A stretch of DNA of 64,000 nucleotides from Panaeolus papilionaceus. Lineage: Eukaryota; Basidiomycota; Agaricomycetes; Agaricales. The stretch is from contig JADNRZ010000009.1 of NCBI GenBank assembly GCA_015501605.1, positions 992,001-1,056,000 of the forward strand, written 5' to 3'. The position numbers and the translations under genes were made by a program. This document shows positions 1 to 11,610 of the stretch, piece by piece; position 1 is the stretch's first letter; each line of letters opens with the position of its first letter. Under the pieces are notes generated by a model. That model was not told the DNA's origin. It ran no database searches and worked only from the letters and a program-made list of their open reading frames with translations.

Positions 1-2581
1 CTCTAATATCTTCCGTCCAAATTTAGCATACGTGTAATTTCGATAGTCTTCGCCTTCGTCAACAAACCGTTTGCCGTGTTTGTTCACCATGATTCCCAAC
101 GGATATCCTGACTTGGTATACTGGTTTGTCAAATCTCTCCGTCCGGCGTTGGGTTCAGCGTTTGCGTCCCATGCCGTACTATGACAGCCTTTCCAATCTC
201 CGACCAGTTTGGCGCCCACTTGAGCGGCTAGATAAAACCCATCTCCGGTGTTATACGGCGTTCCGCGAACCTAAATAAAAAAAAGTTATCTCACCACGTT
301 CGTGATACCTGGTTTACAATCAAACATTTCCTACCTTGGCACTCTCCCAACCCTCGCCCAGATATTTCTTTCTTAGCTCTGCACTGGCCTCAAACCCACC
401 AGCTGCAAGCACCACACATCTAGTATCGATTTTAGACGCCATTCCTCCTTTTTTTTCGACCATGAGACCACTAACACCAGTTGCCCTATCAGACGCCATC
501 AACACTTGTGTTGCGCGGCAATCCGTCCATATTTCTACGCCAGCCTTCCTCAAGCATCTCTGGTGAGCAGCTATCAAACCCTTGCCCCCATCCTCAACAG
601 CAAGTGCCATCCCACCCCAAAATTTAATCCTACCAGCTACCTCATACGCCTGTCGATGTGTAGAAAGTACAAATGGTACCCCCACACGTCGTCTGAGCCA
701 ACCCACAGCCTCTCGAGATTCATCGACCAGCGTCTGGACCAACTCTTGATTAGCACGGTTTCCGCCGAGCCTGTGGATGTCATTCTTGAACTGCTCCGCC
801 GTGTAAGGCTCTACGTCGATCTTCCTCAGCTGCTCCTGAGATAAAGGCTCCACCAGCAACTCTTGTATATCCAACAGACCTCCATGCGCCGTTCTATGTG
901 CGCCCGCAGTAAAGTACCCGTTTCCGCCGACCCACTCTTCAGGACACTTGTCGACCATCAGGACTGTAAATGACGTCCAAGCATCACAGGAAGAAGTTTT
1001 GATAGTTCCCGAAGCACAATGGTCACCGAAGACGTGAAGAAAAACAAAGAATTGCACCCGTAGTTTTAAAGTATCGATAGAGAGTGATGTGTAGTGATAT
1101 CAACAGCGCCACGGTGATCGAAGGAGGTAGGCGGCGGCAATAAGATGTTCGTCATTGTACCCGTTGTCGGTGTACGGACAAGGCGGGGTAACAGGTTTAT
1201 TGGCGTTATCACCTGTGGTGTAACACACATTAGCACGATGTAGAGTATTTAGCGCCGTACCACCGACGATGGTTCCGGTGCCTTTCGACACTATTAACGA
1301 TGCTCTGTGCGCTTACCCAGCCCAAACATACAGCGTGGTTTTGACGCGGGACGTATAGAAGACACCCATCGGCCCCCGAGTGCAAGTAACCCGCCGGGGA
1401 CGTTTTTGTCGTTAATTTCACAGCCGTTGGGGTTTGTGCAGATGCACGCAGGGTGTCGGGTGTTGAACAATTTAGCCAACGGTTGCCAATTTGCGGGGAA
1501 TTCGGAGATACCGAAGTCGTAGCATGTTATTGAATTGGAAACCCTTTTGTCAGTACAACCTCTCGAGTTCAACAATTCAGAGCGGCCAAAAGAGAAACAA
1601 AGTAAAGTCTAACAAAATACCAGAATCTCCAGCCATTAGCAGGATTGATTCAATCAGCGCCCTCGTCGAAAAGGAACATTGCAACAACGATGTACGTGTT
1701 TGGAATATGTTCGTGTCTGTATGAGGGCTTCTGCCCGAAAATTGAAAGCCGTCCTTTGATGAACGGGCAAGAAGAATATCGATCACAATGATGGCTTGCA
1801 GGTCTCTACCTGCTTCAGATCACGCTCGACATGCGCAAAAAAAAGTGCTGCTATGCATCTGCATAGCCAAGCAAAAAAGGGTCAGAAGATGTAGAGCCAG
1901 ACCACAACATAGTATGGACCAAATGTGTCTTTGATCCCGGCCCCAGGAGACCATCTAACCATGGGTCGTCGATCGAGAATTTCAGGAGTCATCGAGAGCG
2001 CATGTATCGACCCTCACATGCTCCGCTCTTCGGACAGGCTGGTTATGTGCCACCCCACATGCCTGTCCCTTGTGGACAATTTATGTGTAAATATTACTGA
2101 CAGCAAAATTATACGATGTCCTGACAGGCTTTCATGATTTTGAGTGGCTTCATTGAAGATGTGACTGTGCACGTCTTCCATTTCCCTCCACTTTTGATTC
2201 GCGAGCTTAAAAAGCCATCCCTACCTCAACCATCCCTGATACACGTACGATATTCGAACCACGAGCAGTGTTGTTTGAACACACGTGAAGAGCATCCAAG
2301 TGACACAGAGCGTTCACGTAGATGACATCCTGTCAGATGGGTGGTCATGCCATTGACATTGCCATACTCGGAACACGAACCCCTCCCGAGTGTCCCCACA
2401 TTCCGAAATCAGACATGATGCAAAGGACAAGCCGGGAAGAACGTAACCTAATCACTGGTATGCAAGTATGTCAACACACCTTTAACACAGCCGGCGTCAA
2501 TAGCTGCCAGCGCAGCACAACTTCCAGCATGACCTGATCCTACGATAACACAGTCGTAATAGTCGGGGCTATCACCCACTT
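1..2581 (-). CDS. FAD-dependent tricarballylate dehydrogenase-like flavoprotein (TcuA family), partial
   Basis: Three exons join in phase: 2480-2581, 335-963 and 1-270; the 3' end lies beyond the left edge. The first exon carries the Rossmann FAD motif (YDCVIVGSGHAGSCAALAAI). The middle exon reads VLMVDKCPEEWVGGNGYFTAG and later FWGGMALAVEDGGKGL. The last has GDGFYLAAQVGAKLVGDWKG, GCHSTAWDANAEPN and KRFVDEGEDYRNYTYAKFG. These blocks are characteristic of the FAD_binding_2 family, in which bacterial TcuA oxidises tricarballylate to cis-aconitate; the fungal substrate is not established. The exon at 2581 is preceded by an ACAG acceptor and enters with one base missing from its codon, so at least one short upstream exon with the ATG exists, which I could not place with confidence. 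The intron 964-2479 is 1516 nt, against 64 nt for intron 271-334. The reading frame is intact across what is visible. Confidence 0.82.
964..2479 (-). other. Oversized intron of the TcuA-like gene
   Basis: The donor is GTGTGTTGAC after codons for A-G-C-V-K and the acceptor is TTTACAG before V-L-M-V-D-K, joining in phase at exactly the place expected for this family, so this is one intron and not two genes. At 1516 nt it is more than 20 times the usual intron here. The interval 1100-1575 has coding-like minus-strand open segments rich in Cys and Gly. The rest, roughly 1580-2470, shows only short open frames. I found no terminal inverted repeats or target-site duplication by eye. Confidence 0.7.
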
Positions 2582-2582
2582 C

Positions 2583-5500
2583 TGTAACAATGTATATGTA
2601 AGTGGCACATATGTCAGAATTTGGGTTTGGTTAGACAAATCCCCCCATGATTGGGCGTTTGTAAGTTTAACAAGATGACGCTGATGCATTCAATGATAGT
2701 GTGACGAATAGGGGTCATGATGATCACATCGTCTTGCTCGAAATGGTAGTCTCTTGATTTAGGGTCCATACTCACCTACTGTCTGTTGGCTACAGGTTGA
2801 CTGACTCATAAAACAAGCGACAGCGAACAACAATATGATGATGGTAGTGGTGGGATGAGGTTGCAGAATTATGCTCCCAATGGTACCAGCGAGCTCCACT
2901 CTCAAATTTTAATAGCTCACACGAACATTGTGTGAGTAAAAATATAGATACACCTGACCCGCTGGTTATCAATACGCTTCACGTTGGTCGGAACACTGAC
3001 AGAAATATCTCAAGGTCATTGAGATTCTAGGAAGCCAAAAGTTGCAATGTCGCTTGCTTTTACTATATTACTATCATATCATGGTGGAGTGGTGTCGGTG
3101 GCGTGTATACAGGCTCCGGGAATAAGAACTTAGCGTCTATGGGCGGTGACCGTCTGATTGCCTGACAGGCTTCTGTGCAAGTTCCGGTTGTGTTTATACT
3201 CTACATATCTTCTAGAAGTGATTCTGCACTTTTCAAGACGCCTTCCTTCGAGTCCCTGAACAGCATAACATTGGAGCTATTTAGATCTCGATATGTTGAT
3301 ATTTTTCCAACAGAGTAAGCATTGACACCGCGGGTAGATACATATTAGAGACATCTTTTGAACATATTATGCTGCTGTGCGTGCATCTCGACGGCTGACT
3401 TTGTCCGCTGTGGGGAAAGAATTTCAAGTCGAAACTCCGAAAGAACTGCATCGAGCGCTCCATTGTCTGTGAGAGAGTGAACATCTATTCAACATCCCGG
3501 AGTAAAAATTTATGCTAAGGTACTGTTTTGACGCGCTTCACAACCGGGGTCTGCCGTTGTTCGTCTCTGTCGAGTCGTTACTCAATCGCAATGTTATGAT
3601 AAGAAATGTTATCATCAGCGCAAAGGCTTCAAGGATGTCTTTCAACCGGATGGATAAGTTATTTTATAGACATGGGCAAATCTAAAGTGCAGGCCATGGG
3701 TCACTTCTTACCAAATTCAGACCTGTCCTCACCGACCGAGACCTGAAGCGCGCCAGAGACAACGAGTGGCATGGCAGCAGCAATCTGCGTGATGACTGCA
3801 CCCATGTAAAAAAAAAACAAAACAGAGAGCGCGACTATAGTATATAAAGTAGTTTTTCTGTGCTATTAGAAATTCCATGGCCCCGTTGTTGAGAGTTCGA
3901 CCAACCTGAATTGGACGACTTTCGGACAGAGTAGGCGCCAGCTGTGCTTATGTGATCACGTTTGATTATCAGCCTTGGCAGTCTGATCAAGATCTTCGCC
4001 CCGATGTGATTCCCAAAATGGACAACGTGGTCTACGAAGAAACAGTTTCTCTCTTTTTAGACATAGCCCATGTCCTTTCACAGCCCATGGGAAGATGATA
4101 TTTAAGTCTTCATCCGAGCTTTATCCCCATGATAAGATGTATAGACGACCATAAGAATATGTACGAACCTGTATACGAACCCATTGTATGAGGGAACTTG
4201 ATGGACCATGAATGTAAATGTAAATGGATGCATTGCAACCATAACATAACGGCTGGCCAGTTGCAAAAAACACCGGCTGAAGCAGGACAAGTTTACCAAT
4301 CAGATTCGAGAGCAATCTTTAAAATACCGGTTTTCGGTAATATTTCTGTGCTCCGTCTGGAGAGCATTCGTCGATGACAACCCTGAATATTCCGCTCTGG
4401 GAGCGTCCTTTGACTCCTTTCCAAAAGTGATTAGTGTTGAAGTCCTTGGTTAGTTCTGGCTGCTGCATCTTTTGCCAGCAGTGTGAAAAGATGTATCAGT
4501 AAACATGAAAAACGGATTTTCGGTCTAAGTTTTACGTTCGGACTTTGTCTATGAATTATGGCAGCCATTTCTTATTGGTACATCGGTCTGCTCCCTTGTT
4601 TTCTTGCTTCTTCTCAATAGGTGTCGAGGATACCGTTGGCCCTTGCTCAGGGTATTGAGTAAGGAGAAATTTCGTACATTGAGACGTCGCTGCAAGATAG
4701 CCTCATCCGATCCGGGTCCTGGAGGGGAGGAAATCTCGTTACTGCGGGGGAACAAGCATTCATTAGGAATCCTAGGATAATCTTGTCAAACGTCGCGGAC
4801 CTAAAAAAAATCTTCTAAACCTACGAGAAAGTGAGATCAGACTGATAAGCTTGCATGGACATAACGGGATGACTGTCTATGATATGTGCATTGATTATCC
4901 CGATCGAGCACTTACTCGGCTTTAGGCAATCCTCCTAGAAAGACAGTCTGTGCTGCATCTCCGTGATTAGTGATGCGGAAAAGGGGGAACGTAAATCGTG
5001 CGTCGGTTTCCTACAAATGGGCTTGGGCGGAAAAAAAGATCTGGGAGGTTAGAGTAGACAAATCTTCCGTGAATAGACTCCTTACGGATAAAATGCGGGG
5101 TGATCCTTGTGTAGTGACGAGCGGATAACTGAAATAGGTTCATCGTCTATTAGCCGTCGACCTCTACGCCAAGGACGTGGAATGTGGGGTTGTGCGAAAT
5201 GTGGGGTACAGTTGTGACTTCTAGACGTACAAACAGCATGACCCGTAGAAACAGGGCAGCTGGGGTGTATGATTTAGGATGATAGTTTCTAGTCCAATAT
5301 TGCCACTCATAAACAAGCAATACAGAAGGGTCTACAATTTTACGAAAAAACAAAACCCTATGCATGCGCGTCGGTAAGTGGTAGAAGCACCGCAAAATTC
5401 AAATTGTGACCGAGCGGTGGCCAAGTGGATCCATAGGCAAAGTCAATTGCAGACATGGGTTGGGTCAACCCCATCTTGGGTTTTTCAGGGTCGGTTTCCA

Positions 5501-5629
5501 GAAGCTTTATTCATTGCCAAATCCATCATGAAAAATATCCGACGTTGAACAAACGTAAAATGGTTAGTGATAACCCTCGGCAAGAAGATGGGGGTAGATT
5601 ATAATACACATGCAAAGTTAGAAATTGGA
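2583..5629. other. Gene-poor interval
   Basis: About 3 kb with only short, low-quality open frames on either strand. It must hold the promoter and first exon of the TcuA-like gene at its left side. The sequence is AT-rich and irregular, and looks like decayed or intergenic DNA. A short motif cctgacaggctt at 3161-3172 also occurs at 2120-2131, inside the neighbouring oversized intron. Apart from a tRNA-like stretch near 5411-5500 I see nothing assignable. Confidence 0.5.
5411..5500 (+). other. Degenerate tRNA-Cys-like sequence (possible tRNA relic or SINE head)
   Basis: The stretch contains TGGCCAAGTGG, which fits the pol III A-box consensus TRGYNNARNNG, followed by TTGCAGA (a GCA anticodon context) and a GGGTT...CCCATCTTGGG segment resembling the end of a tRNA. 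A proper B box (GGTTCGANTCC) and a fully paired acceptor stem are missing, so it is unlikely to be a functional tRNA. Confidence 0.2.
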
Positions 5630-7053
5630 TCAGGGCATGTCGAGCCTGCAAACTGTACCACCTCCAACTGTACCATCGAATACAAAGAAGTTTGCTATGG
5701 GAGCATCCCGACCACCCAAAGCTTTCAAAATATCTTGCGCAAGCATGCCACCAATAATAGCACAAACAGGCGAAAACTCATGAGCGGCAGTCGTGGATAA
5801 AGACCTAAAGAAATAGGGACCTAAGCCAAGGCCAAAACCGGGGAACAAATCGACACTTACTCAACGATATTACGCGGTATGACAGGAAGAACCTGCGTAT
5901 TGACATCTGCTTGGGCCAAAATGGAATTGGAGATTTTTTCAAGGTCATCCGCGAGATTGCTGTTGTCAGGCAAATGTCCATGAGTTGATTGGAACTGCCA
6001 GACACCTGGAGAAAGGTAATGGTTCGTTCATTCCAGGGTAGGGGTCACAGAAAGGAGACAGGGATAGTTACCCAAAATAGCAAAGAATGGGGCCGGATTC
6101 AGTTCTTTCGTTTTACGCTTGGTAAGAACCGTCCAGCGGTAGTTTATTGCAGACGACAGGGCTGGATAACTCGCTGTACTTTTGACCGTTTTGGGTTGTT
6201 CTTTGGGAACCGTGCGGTCGCTATAGTGGACGAATGAAAAAGGAACACAATGAAGCGAACGTCGCATACTCACGGGGCGAGATACTCGTGCTCCAAAAGG
6301 TCACAAAAAATATAGCCATAAAGTCCATATGTGCCGCCAGCGTAAAATGGTTTACCATGCTTTCTGCAAAGGTCATTGATACGTATCTACCAACAATACA
6401 ATTCAGTTTATACGTTTGCGCAAGATAACAAAAGTAGACACTTACCAGCCCTTCCTTATTCCAATCGGTGACACAGACAAGGTCGACCGTCTTGACTATC
6501 GACTCGAGCCATTCTTCGTTGGAAGCCGAACTTTCCGTTACTGTCTCCACTGTCACGAGGGGATTTAGGCTCTCAATTCTGGTTTTAGCAGCATCTAATC
6601 TCTACCAGATAATTCAGTGCAAAGTTCCGAGGAAGAACCATAAAATATCCGTGTCCCGCTGCAATGGAGGGGCATCGCGACTCACCTTGCGTCCAACATC
6701 GCTGTCTCTGAAGAAAAATCCAGCCCCGAGATCCTCTTCGCGCACAGTTTCATCATCTACTATGATAAGTTTGCCTATACCAGCTAAGACGACGTTTTTA
6801 ATCGCTTCAGTCGCGACACCTCCGAGTTTAACGACGAGGACAGTCGCGTTTCTCATCCTGAAGTAGCGTCAAATTTTAGAGCCATAGTCCCCAAAGTCCA
6901 CTTCAAACTGCGAGAGGAAGAGCACCTTTGTTGGGCCTCTATTCCCCATAGTCTCATTTGCCGATCGTAACGAGTTGCTTCCTCTTCTGTGAGATCCGTG
7001 GTGATACTGGTATCCTGACCAGATGGCCTCTCTGGCTCAGAAAGACTGCTCAT
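5630..7053 (-). CDS. AOS1: SUMO-activating enzyme subunit 1 (Aos1/SAE1)
   Basis: Aos1 is the N-terminal half-E1 that pairs with Uba2 to adenylate SUMO in the nucleus. The protein starts MSSLSEPERPSGQD and reaches the family signature TRYDRQMRLWGIEAQQR. The next exon has MRNATVLVV, ATEAIKNVVLAGIGKL and REEDLGAGFFFRDSDVGRK, all typical of Aos1 rather than Uba1 or Uba3. Later exons give ESLNPLVTVETV, CRKHGKPFYAGGTYGLYGYI and finally AIIGGMLAQDILKALGGRDA with a terminal GTVGGGTVCRLDMP and a TGA at 5630. About six exons are separated by introns near 50-60 nt. No catalytic cysteine domain is present, as expected because that sits in Uba2. A partner, Uba2, is not in the window, but a Ulp2-like SUMO protease lies at 29-33 kb. 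Confidence 0.93.
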
Positions 7054-7563
7054 CTCTGGTAAATGTAAGTGGTGACTCCTTTGGTGAAAGAGATCCCAGA
7101 GGCTAAGTTTGCAGATTCAGCGGTCCGATGTTCGGGAAGAGAACGCGTCGTTGGATTATCCGAGTTTTGGGTATAAACTGGGGTAAGAGGGTAAGTTATG
7201 GCAGGTGCCGTTGCGTCTATTACTTACGTTCATCGCTCAATCGGCATTAGCCGAAACTGTGATGGCCTGCTTCGAACCACCCGTAAAACTTGAATTTTGT
7301 TAGGTTGTATTGAACTTATCGACAGAACACAGAAGTAACGTATGTACTTAGGATAAAGGGAAGCGAATATATATGTGTGAATAAGTGAGTAAGGGTTGTC
7401 CCCAGATGCTACAGTGAATGAGAAGCTCGAAACTTGGAAATATGGGGACAATACATAAAAAAAGTCGGCAGGGTATACTAATAGACAGTTCATTAGTCGT
7501 CAGAACAAAAATACATGGTTCACTTGTTTGACATTATCATGCAATAGTCATGGGTGTGGATGG
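7054..7563. other. Intergenic, upstream of Aos1 and downstream of the Zn2Cys6 gene
   Basis: About 510 bp between two minus-strand genes. It should contain the Aos1 promoter and the 3' end of the transcription-factor transcript. No gene, repeat or clear TATA element is supported. Confidence 0.5.
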
Positions 7564-10394
7564 CTACAACATCATGCCATCACCACTTGAAGTGCCGTCT
7601 CGGTCGTCATCCAATCTAAGTAAAATATTCAGTACAGAATCGTTATCAGAAAGAATAAACAAACGCACAGATAGTTGCGCTCAATTTCAGACAGAATGCT
7701 CAGGAAGTCCCCTACGTTTTGTGTTAGCACAGTACAAGTAATAAGATGTGAGTGAGACTTACAAAGATAAGCATGCGCGCGAGCGGCTGATGCAGGAGCA
7801 GTTTCGGCTTTGCGGACGGCGTCCAACAACGTGGAAGCAACGAAACGAACTTTATGCACCTGTGAATGAATCGTCATGAGAAGGGTGAAAGCTGTCGACC
7901 ACAAATTATACACACCAAACTAGGCCCATTCGTCGCAATGGACTGGATGGGTATGCTATGGAGAATGTTCAACAAGTCGCTAGCCACAGCTTCTCTGTCC
8001 GCGGCAACTTGCTGCTCATCCAGACTCCCTTGCAGCGACATGATGAGCTCGTCTCGGTATTGCTCAATGACAAATCGAACGAGCTGTTGAGTGACGAAGA
8101 GATTGGCTTGCATAACCAAGAATGGGTTGAGTGCGTTGGCGCGGGACGCGTTGGGATTATCGAAAAAGTCCTTCACCTCGGCGAAGGTAGCCTGGCGGAA
8201 ACCGGCACCCCCATACTCAGGAGGGAGATGTGGCTGGGATGGGGTTTGCTTCAAACGCAAAAGTTCCGGTGTATGGCTTAACGCCGCCATAATCCTTGCA
8301 TGCAGTGACTGAACTTCTTCCAAACGGGCGGTTGCGAACTGGCCTTGAGGTGGTGACCGCTTGTCAACACGAATTCGAACAAGAATCTCTCCCAACAAGG
8401 CGAAGATTCGCGAAGTGTAATTGAGCCCTGAGACAATTGCAGTTTTTCCGTGAGGCTGGGGTAAATAGGCACTTGGGGTAATGCTAAATTGGTGAAAGGG
8501 GGATTGTATCATGAACACACGGATATACGTCGGTTAGATTTCGAGAATGACATACTATTCATCGTCCAACTCTTTTGGGAAGTGTACCGTGCAGTCCTCA
8601 TCGCGCAAGCAGATCGGTCGGCCCAAGAGGATTGACATTGACTTGTCAGCTATGGAAAATCATCAGATTTCAAGGGCCCGGGGCGGAAAAATAGGCTGAA
8701 ACGCCTACCTCCAAACAAAAGCCAGAATATCCTCCTTCGGACTTCGCATTCGATGGGATCAAGACCCTCGTAGGAAGCCTCTTCGTGCATGCGTAAAGTC
8801 ACAGCAATGTGAGCAGCCTCGCCGAAAGCTGCGTGCTGCGTTGCATCATGACCCTCACAGAAATGATAGATGCAATCGCTAAAAAGGCTATAAATAAACG
8901 ATATTTGGCGGATGACAGCAAAATGACAAACAAGTATCGGATGGCAACGTGCATGGATGTCGGAGGGTCGTAAGAGGCGATGGTGATATGTCTACTGGCC
9001 TCATAGCAAGTCTATAGAAAATATTGAGATGGTGAAAAATTCGTCGTAAAGTATGATTTCACCTGGGCAAGTTTCCTGACAACTGGGCGCTCCATAGGAA
9101 GATACGAACGGGGGACTTGCACGAGAGTTGAGGCTACGGTTGACATAACTAGAGCAAAAAATAGAGGATCGCGCTCTTCCCTACGAGAGTGAAGATCGGC
9201 CATAAAGGAGGGCTTGTGGACACATGGAGTAAGAGGGTAGACAAAATCAAAGAAAAGGGCGATTATGAGTGAAATAGTATCCCTTGGTGCAATCTCCTCG
9301 AGCCGTCTAGGTCGATAAAAATAGGAGAGAGGCGGTACGGTTGTTGGTGGGGGCAAAGGTGCAACTTGATGCTGCTTATACGACCAATTGTACAATGGAT
9401 AAGAGCCATAAGAATCCGAAGGGGAAGAAGGGTATGGTTGTTCCTCTACCTTGGGCTGAGAGTGAGCATGAATCATAGAATGGCCATTTGAACTAGGTTC
9501 TGGGCCACGGCCTCCTCCATATGATGAGGATGAAACGCTGCTCTGAGGAGGGTAGTGGTTGTGGTATGTATCAGCTGCAATCGGATATCGTGAAGGGGGA
9601 ATAGGAACTGAAGGTATGGATGGAAGAGAATTGATAGGTGGTTCAAGGAAGGAAGGAGGGCTTTTGGATCCGATGGATGGAGAGACCATGGCCTGTGGAG
9701 AGCTGGCAAGGGTGGAAATGGGAGAAGCGGCAGAAATATCCATATCCGGTGAACCGTCATTTTGCTGATTAGCAGCTGCAGCTGCAGCTTCTTGAAGTCG
9801 TCTCAGATAGCTGTAAAATAAAATAATGGTTATACAGGTTGTTCTCGTTGGAATGAGATGATGACTCACAGGTTTGGTGGGCCTCTCTTTTTGGGCTGAT
9901 AGTCGTAAGTGCATGGTATACCGAGAGTGATACAATGTTTGCACGACTGCTTTGGATCGTCTGGATTCTCTCTTGCACATCTAACCTTTCGAGCTCTACA
10001 AGCATCACAGCCTATAAAGTTGAAATAAAAAGTCAGAAAATTTCCCGTGGTCAAAGGGATGAGAAGATGGCTGACTCTGAGATTGCCTCCTATAGAAGAA
10101 AGAGAAGGAAGATATCAGTAAAAGTAGCAAATTATTAAAAGGAAAGACAACATTAGTGTGGGGATTGGGAATGAAGAAGTGAGATAATTAGAGTTGAATG
10201 TGGGGGAGAAGTAAGCGGTGAATGCGGGGTGCAGAAAGGGATTGGAAGGTAGAAAGGTATACGGCGAAAATTCGGAGAAATGATGCCTACTTTCGTTTGC
10301 TCTTGCTGTTTTCGGAGAGGGATTCCTTGAGATGACCGTCGTCGGAAGGAGGCGTGGCTGAAATGTTCTCTTTCTTTGGTCTTGCAGCAGGCAT
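7564..10394 (-). CDS. Zn2Cys6 transcription factor with fungal-specific TF domain
   Basis: A nuclear DNA-binding regulator. Exon 1 begins at 10394 (MPAARPKKENISATPP) and ends in a basic stretch, SKSKRK. A 14-nt microexon (10076-10089) then links it to the binuclear zinc cluster with spacing CX2CX6CX11CX2CX6C (CDACRARKVRC ... CKHCITLGIPC). The basic linker QPKKRGPPNLYLRRLQ and an Ala run follow, then a Ser/Pro/Tyr-rich region, then the Fungal_trans domain starting near PRDTISLIIALFFDFVYPL. Further exons give YEASRHITIASYDPP, EVRRRIFWLLFGADKSMSIL, PKELDDEYITPSAYLPQPHG and ANLFVTQQLVRFVIEQYRDE, ending GDGMML with a stop at 7564. Around eleven exons join in phase. Regulatory targets cannot be read from the sequence. 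The 5' leader is strongly CT-rich on the coding strand, as in many fungal regulator genes. Confidence 0.9.
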
Positions 10395-11610
10395 TACAGA
10401 TTGAATATGAAGGGGATAAGAGGGAAAGAGGGAAGAAAGGGAGAGAGACAGAGAAAGAGATGGAGAAGATATGATTATGAGGAGACGGAGGGCTGTTTGT
10501 TATTCCGTGGCAATCTTTGTTTATATGCAACCCCTCGGGCGCTTTCTTCTCCACTTGTTTCTTTTATGTTTAATAATTGTTTTATTTTATTTTATATTTT
10601 ATTTCAACGATACATCTGTTCAACATGTTAGTTTTGTCACGGGAACTCATTCCAACATCATTCGGCTAAATTCCGGACCCAACTACCTGGCGCTGTCTTT
10701 TTGATCAGATCGTCTTTCAATCGGTCGCTTTTGTTTTACAAACCTGGCATGTCCTCTTCAGTTATCTCTCCACCAAACTCCATCCATTCTCAACTCTACG
10801 CCACGTGAACGACATTCCACCAGTGTGCAAGTCTTCTTATTTTTAGCATTTATTACTTCCGATAGTACACAGCTGGGGTACCAAAATATATCTCTGAGAT
10901 CATATACACCCCGCATTGCTACTACTACTACCTACATAATTCATCTACATGTACCACACAAATCAACGGAACTTTTCTCATGTAAATCAATAATTCAACA
11001 CCCCGTGAAGCTAAACCCTATCTCGTGTCGATGGTGTCTGACCCTCTATGCGCGTTCAATGCTTCTCGAATCTGTTGTGCGAACAAATATCATTCACCAG
11101 ATGATGATAATGATGATGTCCAGAGAGCGTCATGAGGCCAGCTCCGAATTCGCTCACAATCTACATCTCGTTATACCCTCATCTTTTAACTGCGTGCTCA
11201 AGTCCCACTTTAGCGAGCCAGGCGGTGTTCTTTTTACTTGCAGGCAAATTTCCATTCAATATACATAGTCACCGATCCTCGTCCTTGTACATATGTCGTC
11301 GAATCACATAGCTTGCACACGATGGACTTCTGTCCTGACTATTTTCATCTTCAATGAATCTATTACCATAATTTGATGACAAGATGCTTTGTAAAAAGTG
11401 TGTTGTCGTTTTCTAGTCCATTATGATCAAAAGAGCTGTCGAGACTTTAGTGCCGTATCAGTCATCTTGGGAATTGCCTTATGTGGATATTCACACTTTC
11501 AATCCAAGAGGGCCACGACGAGCTCTATTTCTCCGCTGACGTCCTTTCCGACGAGCTTCCACCGTAGTCCAAGTCTTGTATATATATCAATCCGCCTATT
11601 CTTCGTTTCT
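10395..11610. other. Divergent intergenic region between the Zn2Cys6 and GRASP genes
   Basis: About 1.2 kb shared by two divergent promoters. Positions 10410-10470 are almost pure purine on the plus strand, giving a CT-rich leader for the minus-strand regulator gene. Positions 10570-10605 are a T/A-rich low-complexity tract, and a short ATG-trinucleotide repeat lies near 11101-11118. The open frames here have no recognisable protein character. Confidence 0.5.

Noticed and set aside
2245..2265. A B-box-like word (minus strand GGTTCGAATATCG) suggesting a tRNA
   Set aside because: No A box, cloverleaf or acceptor stem around it.
964..2479. A complete transposon in the oversized intron
   Set aside because: No terminal repeats, target-site duplication, transposase or reverse-transcriptase motif could be found by reading.
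6468..6866. A plus-strand open frame of 132 codons
   Set aside because: It is antisense to Aos1 exons that carry clear family motifs.
10825..11268. A plus-strand open frame of 147 codons in the intergenic region
   Set aside because: Low-complexity, no family, no good upstream context; considered chance.
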